From NCBI GenBank assembly GCA_028716305.1, contig JAQUQA010000032.1, forward strand, positions 1-9,820: a stretch of DNA of 9,820 bases, read 5' to 3'. This stretch comes from Candidatus Omnitrophota bacterium (GTDB taxonomy: Bacteria > Omnitrophota > Gorgyraeia > Gygaellales > Profunditerraquicolaceae). The position numbers and the translations under genes were made by a program. Below are positions 6,284-9,820 of this stretch, piece after piece (positions within the stretch are counted from its first letter, which is position 1; each line of letters starts with the position of its first letter). Below the pieces are notes generated by a model. The model saw only the letters and a program-made list of their open reading frames with translations. It ran no database searches and was not told the DNA's origin.

Positions 6284-7502
6284 TCTCGATCAACCTCTTT
6301 TCCAGCGCCAGGCAGATTTTCTCTTTGTCAAAATTATCGAGAACATAGCGGCGCGCTTTTTTTGCCATTTCCTGCCTTTCCCGGCTGTTATCTATCAGTT
6401 CGATTATGGCCCGGGAAATTCCTTCAATATCACCCGGACGAACCACCCTGCCCCCGCCGCTTTCCAGCGCCACCTGCGCGGCCTCACCCTCAGCGGCAAT
6501 CAGCAATGGCTTCTCCATGCTTAAATAGGCCAGGATCTTGGCCGGGATCGTGCCTTTACGGTGCTCTGCGGGAACAAGGGTCGCAAACAAGATGTCCGCC
6601 GCGGAAAGAAAACAGGGAATCCTCGCGGTCTCCTGAAAAGGAACAAAGCTAAGATTGGAAAGCCCCGCTTCTTGGGCCGTTTGCATAAGCCGTTCTTTTT
6701 CCGGGCCGTCGCCGACCAGGACAAAGATTATCTCGGGCCGTGTTTTAAGCCTTTTCGCCAGGTCAATCACGATCTGAAGCCCCTGGGCCATACCGATATA
6801 CCCCGCATACATGACGATGGATTTTTCCTGCCAGCCGAATTCGTTTTTTAAAGCCGAGGCCTCATCCGGAGGCCTCAAGGAGAATTCTTTGGTAGAGACC
6901 CAAAGCGGGCTGATCCCTGTTTTTGCCTCGGGGACCCCCTTATCCAGAACCTGGCGCATCATTGTCCGTGAATAAAAAAATAGGTGATCCGTTTTACGGT
7001 AAACAAATTTCTCGAACCAAAAAGCGGCTCTTTTAATAAAATTGTTTTTAATCACCCCCAGGGCTATCGGGGCCTGGGGCCAGAGGTCGTTGATCTCGGC
7101 AGCCAGGGGGACGCGGAAAATTAATTTCAGTATCCAACCGGAAAACCCCGTAAATAACGGAGGAGAATAGTAATAAATAAGGTCCGGCCTTCCGGAGCGC
7201 AAACCCCCAAAAACAGCCGATAACATAAAGCTCAGATGATTCAACATCCTTTTAAAGAATTTTCTTCTTTCGCCGCTGGGGTACAAGGCCACCCTGATCA
7301 GGTTGACCCCGTTTAAGGCCTCGCGCCGGCAAAGCCTCAGCTTATAACCGGGATAGATCCGGCCGTATGGATAATTGGGGAACCCGGTAACCACGGATAC
7401 CGTATGCCCTCTGGCGGCGAGAAATTCCGCCAGCTCCCGCATCTTAAGCGCGGCGCTGCCCGGTTCCGGGTAATAATACTGGGTTAAAAGCAAAAATTTC
7501 AT
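6255..7502 (-). CDS. Glycosyltransferase family 4, WbuB-like
   Basis: This GT-B fold enzyme transfers a sugar from a nucleotide donor to the growing lipid-linked repeat unit at the cytosolic face of the membrane. The 415-residue protein opens with LLLTQYYYPEPGSAALKMRELAEFLAARGHTV in several conserved blocks (4-34), then has VVTGFPNYPYG (37-47), the membrane-associating hydrophobic segments around 89-101 and 117-132, and INDLWPQAPIALG (137-149). The C-terminal donor domain shows MYAGYIGMAQGL (231-242), LVGDGPEKERL (262-272) and KGTIPAKILAYLSMEKPLL (316-334). In many GT4 enzymes the last segment carries a glutamate just before the tyrosine (YEY-like); here it is Ala325, so the donor-site Glu seems absent or shifted. 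It overlaps the oxidoreductase by 4 nt (ATGA) with GGGGAG just upstream. Donor and acceptor sugars cannot be inferred. Confidence 0.93.
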   Translation of the reverse strand: MKFLLLTQYYYPEPGSAALKMRELAEFLAARGHTVSVVTGFPNYPYGRIYPGYKLRLCRREALNGVNLIRVALYPSGERRKFFKRMLNHLSFMLSAVFGGLRSGRPDLIYYYSPPLFTGFSGWILKLIFRVPLAAEINDLWPQAPIALGVIKNNFIKRAAFWFEKFVYRKTDHLFFYSRTMMRQVLDKGVPEAKTGISPLWVSTKEFSLRPPDEASALKNEFGWQEKSIVMYAGYIGMAQGLQIVIDLAKRLKTRPEIIFVLVGDGPEKERLMQTAQEAGLSNLSFVPFQETARIPCFLSAADILFATLVPAEHRKGTIPAKILAYLSMEKPLLIAAEGEAAQVALESGGGRVVRPGDIEGISRAIIELIDNSRERQEMAKKARRYVLDNFDKEKICLALEKRLIEIAGQKNKNS

Positions 7503-9634
7503 TTATTTTGCTCCCCTATCTCGATCGGGCAACCTTGCTCTAATGACCTTTGCGCGGCAAAAACCGTGCGCATAACATGAAAATAATCTTCTCTGGGCAC
7601 CGGGGCGGCCCCGCCGGAGGCAACCGCCTTAAAAAGCAGCTCCATCTCCTTTTTGTGGCCGCGGTCGATGGAAATAAAATTACTCAAAGATTCTTTCTTT
7701 CCCTGAAAAATATATTCGGCTTTTCTAAAATTATCGATTACCCCCACAGAACCGCCGCCGAAGATCTCAATTCGTTCGCGCGGGTATATTTTGTCTCCTG
7801 AGGCAAGATAGATGATCGAGGCGATCGAGCCGTTCGCGAATTTAATGCTGACCGAGAAATTATCGGTCTGTTGATAACGGCAAGAGTCGAGTTTTTGCGT
7901 GAATACCTTTACCGCGTAAGAACCGCAAAAATATTGCGCCAGATCAATAAAATGGCTCGCCTCCCCGATCAGCCTGCCGCCCCCCTCCCGGGGATTATGC
8001 AGCCAGCTCTGGGCCGGAATAAAACCGGCATTAACCGTGCAATGCACGCTTAAGGGTTCGTTAATAAATCTGAATTTTTCCTTTAACCATGTGGCAAAAG
8101 GAGAAAACCTGCGATTAAAACCAACCATGAGAATTTTTCGCGCATGCGCGGCCGAGGCTTCGATAACCGCATCAAGCTGGTTATCGTTGATGCAAAGCGG
8201 CTTCTCCACAAATACGTGCTTTCCCGCGCTGATCGCCTCAACGGTAAAAGGGCCGTGCGAATCATGCCTGGTCATGATCATGACCAGGCTTATCCCGGGA
8301 TCGCGGATGACCTCCTGATAATCCGTGGTAAAACGCGCGAAACCGAACTTCCTGGCGGCGTGCCGGGCGCTTGCCCCGCCGGCGGTGGCGACTGTTTTTA
8401 ATTTTACGTTCTTGAAAGTTTTAACGATCGGTAAAAGCGTCTGACTGGCATAAAGCCCGGCCCCGATCACCCCGATCATCGGCTGATCCCTTAAAGAGGA
8501 CTTGCTTTCCTCTTTTCTCTCCCGCGTATCCGCGCCGGACGGCAAGCACTCCCTGCCGGGCTGATCGGGATATTTTATCAATACTCCGATATAAGGCTCT
8601 TTCCCTTTTAAGAGCAGGTCATACGCCTGGAGGGCACGGCTGATCTCGAACCTGTGCGTGATCAAACCGGATAGCTTTATCGCCCCCGTAGATAGACAGG
8701 AGAGAAAATCCGTAAAATTCGTTTGCGCTACCGACGGACAAGCCGATACGCAATCTTGCGGCCCCCAGGCCTTTGAAACCACCAGCTCAAGTTCCTTATC
8801 AAAAAATAATCTTCGCGGAATATCCAGCCCTACCAGGCCACAGGCCACTATCCTGGCCCTCTCCCGGCAGATCTGCGCGGCCAATTCAATCGGTTGGTTG
8901 GTTTTATCCGCCGCCATTATGATCACCGCATCCGCACCCGCGGGGGCGAACTCACCGAGTGTCCGGCCCGGCAGACCGATCATCCCAGCGTCTGCGCCGT
9001 TTTTCAGGGCCAGAGAAACTTTTTCATCATTGATATCAATCGCGGCTACCTGCACGCCCAGCGCCTTTAGCGCCTGGACGGTGATCTGCCCCAATAGACC
9101 CAGACCGATCACGGCTACCTTGTCTGTCTTATTAAGGTTTGCCAGCCTGATCGCTTCCATGACGATCCCACCGATCCCGATAAAACTGGCACTTTCTAAA
9201 TCAACATTGTCGGGGATCTTCACGCAAAGCGCCCGCGGGACAACTATCTCTTCCGCGTGCGAGGCAAAACCGCTGCCCGCGCAAGCCACCCTGTCTCCTT
9301 TTTTAATACCCTCTACTCCGGCAGAATCAACTACTATCCCGGCAGAAGAATACCCCAGGGCAACAGGGGTATCCAGCCTGGCAAAAGCCGCCTTCAGGGC
9401 CTCGAAGATCCCGTCTGTCCGCGCCTTCAAGATAACCTGCCTGGTCAAATCCGGCCTGGCTAGGGCCTTGTTTAAAATGCTCTTTTTTGCCAACTCCAGC
9501 ATCGTCTTCTCGGTGCCCCCGGACAAAACAGAAAAGGCGTTGCGGACCAGAAGGCAATTATTTTTTAAGGCCGGCCTGGGGACATCGGCCAGCTCCAGCT
9601 TTCCGTTTTTATAATTTTGGATAATTTGTTTCAT
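7499..9634 (-). CDS. Bi-domain oxidoreductase: MDR (alcohol dehydrogenase-like) domain fused to Gfo/Idh/MocA domain
   Basis: The 711-residue protein joins two NAD(P)-dependent oxidoreductases. Residues 1-355 form a medium-chain dehydrogenase/reductase with a GroES-like part and a Rossmann motif VIGLGLLGQ (175-183). After a charged linker (about 356-385) comes a Gfo/Idh/MocA domain with VIGAGLYAS (389-397), the signature VEKPLCI (476-482), the segment MVGFNRRFSP (503-512) and GEASHFIDL (557-565, with the H561/D564 active-site region). The MDR half lacks the usual zinc ligands: the catalytic Cys position reads SVLSGGTE, the GHE motif reads GYSSAG, and there is no four-Cys structural zinc loop. 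Such fusions occur in polysaccharide clusters and are thought to act on sugar or nucleotide-sugar substrates, but the reaction is not established. The ATG at 9634 has AAAGGA six bases upstream. It is the first gene of the visible operon and overlaps the glycosyltransferase by 4 nt. Confidence 0.93.
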   Translation of the reverse strand: MKQIIQNYKNGKLELADVPRPALKNNCLLVRNAFSVLSGGTEKTMLELAKKSILNKALARPDLTRQVILKARTDGIFEALKAAFARLDTPVALGYSSAGIVVDSAGVEGIKKGDRVACAGSGFASHAEEIVVPRALCVKIPDNVDLESASFIGIGGIVMEAIRLANLNKTDKVAVIGLGLLGQITVQALKALGVQVAAIDINDEKVSLALKNGADAGMIGLPGRTLGEFAPAGADAVIIMAADKTNQPIELAAQICRERARIVACGLVGLDIPRRLFFDKELELVVSKAWGPQDCVSACPSVAQTNFTDFLSCLSTGAIKLSGLITHRFEISRALQAYDLLLKGKEPYIGVLIKYPDQPGRECLPSGADTRERKEESKSSLRDQPMIGVIGAGLYASQTLLPIVKTFKNVKLKTVATAGGASARHAARKFGFARFTTDYQEVIRDPGISLVMIMTRHDSHGPFTVEAISAGKHVFVEKPLCINDNQLDAVIEASAAHARKILMVGFNRRFSPFATWLKEKFRFINEPLSVHCTVNAGFIPAQSWLHNPREGGGRLIGEASHFIDLAQYFCGSYAVKVFTQKLDSCRYQQTDNFSVSIKFANGSIASIIYLASGDKIYPRERIEIFGGGSVGVIDNFRKAEYIFQGKKESLSNFISIDRGHKKEMELLFKAVASGGAAPVPREDYFHVMRTVFAAQRSLEQGCPIEIGEQNK
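8266..8289. repeat. Perfect 24-bp palindrome inside the oxidoreductase gene
   Basis: The half-site GCCTGGTCATGA (8266-8277) is followed immediately by its exact reverse complement (8278-8289), giving a gapless perfect palindrome centred on TGATCA. It lies in the Gfo/Idh/MocA part and encodes the strand segment SLVMIMTR (449-456), whose hydrophobic pattern is expected for that fold. The palindrome may therefore be a by-product of the codons; a binding-site role is not shown. Confidence 0.85.
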
Positions 9635-9647
9635 CCTTTTTCCTTTC

Positions 9648-9676
9648 AGTATATTAATAATAACCGTAAATTCTAA
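9648..9676 (-). promoter_or_regulatory. Weak promoter candidate upstream of the oxidoreductase
   Basis: On the minus strand a good -10-like TATACT (9653-9648) lies 13 nt before the ATG. At 17-base spacing the -35 position reads TTAGAA (9676-9671), which matches only three of six consensus bases. A start point here would leave a leader of about seven bases, as at the other promoter candidate in this window. The operon may instead begin further upstream, outside the window. Confidence 0.25.
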
Positions 9677-9820
9677 ATCCTAAGCACTAAATCCTAAACA
9701 AATCCTAATGCTCTAATGACAAAATGTCCAAAACAAAGATCCTTATAAGTTCGTGTTTTGGTCATTTGAATTTTGTTCATTTGAGCATTGTTTAGGATTT
9801 AGGGTTTAGAATTTAGGGTT
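9666..9820. repeat. Imperfect long inverted repeat built of tandem 7-bp units
   Basis: The spacer upstream of the oxidoreductase holds two arms of about 66 nt (9669-9734 and 9755-9820) that are imperfect reverse complements around a 20-nt loop (9735-9754). The outer part of each arm is a heptamer array. The left arm reads GTAAATT, CTAAATC, CTAAGCA, CTAAATC, CTAAACA from 9666 in steps of seven; the right arm reads TTTAGGA, TTTAGGG, TTTAGAA, TTTAGGG from 9791 to 9818. The inner ends CCAAAAC and GTTTTGG pair exactly; the middle needs gaps to align. The right arm includes a direct repeat TCATTTGA (9762 and 9778). The element reaches the window edge and may continue. There is no coding frame of note. 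It looks like a dispersed intergenic hairpin element rather than a gene; I cannot name its family. Confidence 0.8.

Noticed and set aside
8658..9614. A 318-codon plus-strand open frame
   Set aside because: It lies entirely opposite the well-conserved oxidoreductase gene, has no recognisable motif and is rich in Ser, Ala, Pro and Thr, as expected for an antisense shadow of GC-biased codons.
9791..9818. TTTAGGG-like tandem units as a eukaryotic (plant-type) telomere
   Set aside because: Only four imperfect units are present, they face a complementary array in an inverted repeat, and they adjoin a bacterial operon with overlapping genes and ribosome binding sites.

Overview
The window is almost fully coding and every gene lies on the minus strand, so transcription runs from high to low coordinates. 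It holds eight complete genes of an extracellular or surface polysaccharide (EPS/O-antigen-like) biosynthesis operon and the start of a ninth gene at the left edge. The DNA has moderate GC in genes and AT-rich spacers. The cell is probably a diderm (Gram-negative-type) bacterium, because the polysaccharide deacetylase is of the kind found in exosortase (XrtA/PEP-CTERM) EPS loci. The spacer repeats and gene mix would suit an uncultured environmental lineage such as Omnitrophota, but that is a low-confidence guess and nothing here fixes the taxonomy.

Layout in transcription order: a spacer dominated by an imperfect inverted repeat built of 7-bp units (about 9666-9820, touching the window edge); a fused two-domain oxidoreductase (9634-7499); a WbuB-like GT4 glycosyltransferase (7502-6255); a cytosolic Asp-box beta-propeller protein of unknown function (6283-5222, TTG start); an ATP-grasp enzyme (5243-4077); an XrtA-type polysaccharide deacetylase (4080-3244); a 97-nt spacer filled by inverted arrays of an 8-bp unit (about 3163-3243); an NAD-dependent sugar epimerase/dehydratase (3146-2106); UDP-GlcNAc 2-epimerase WecB (2081-945); and a short membrane phosphoglycosyltransferase (932-282). 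A promoter-like TTGACA/17/CATACT then precedes a membrane-anchored protein (197-1, cut by the window edge).

The first five genes are joined by 4-, 29-, 22- and 4-nt overlaps, which suggests translational coupling; the last three follow after the repeat spacer. A working model is as follows. WecB, the epimerase/dehydratase and the oxidoreductase make or modify nucleotide sugars. The phosphoglycosyltransferase puts the first sugar phosphate on the undecaprenyl carrier. The GT4 enzyme extends the chain. The deacetylase removes acetyl groups from amino sugars. The ATP-grasp and propeller proteins are uncharacterised accessory or tailoring factors. No flippase, polymerase, chain-length regulator, exosortase or export gene is visible, so the window is only part of a larger locus.

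I do not see a clearly new system. The most unusual items are the two spacers with the same architecture (opposed arrays of short tandem units, period 7 and period 8), the propeller gene embedded in the operon, and a perfect 24-bp palindrome inside the oxidoreductase gene.
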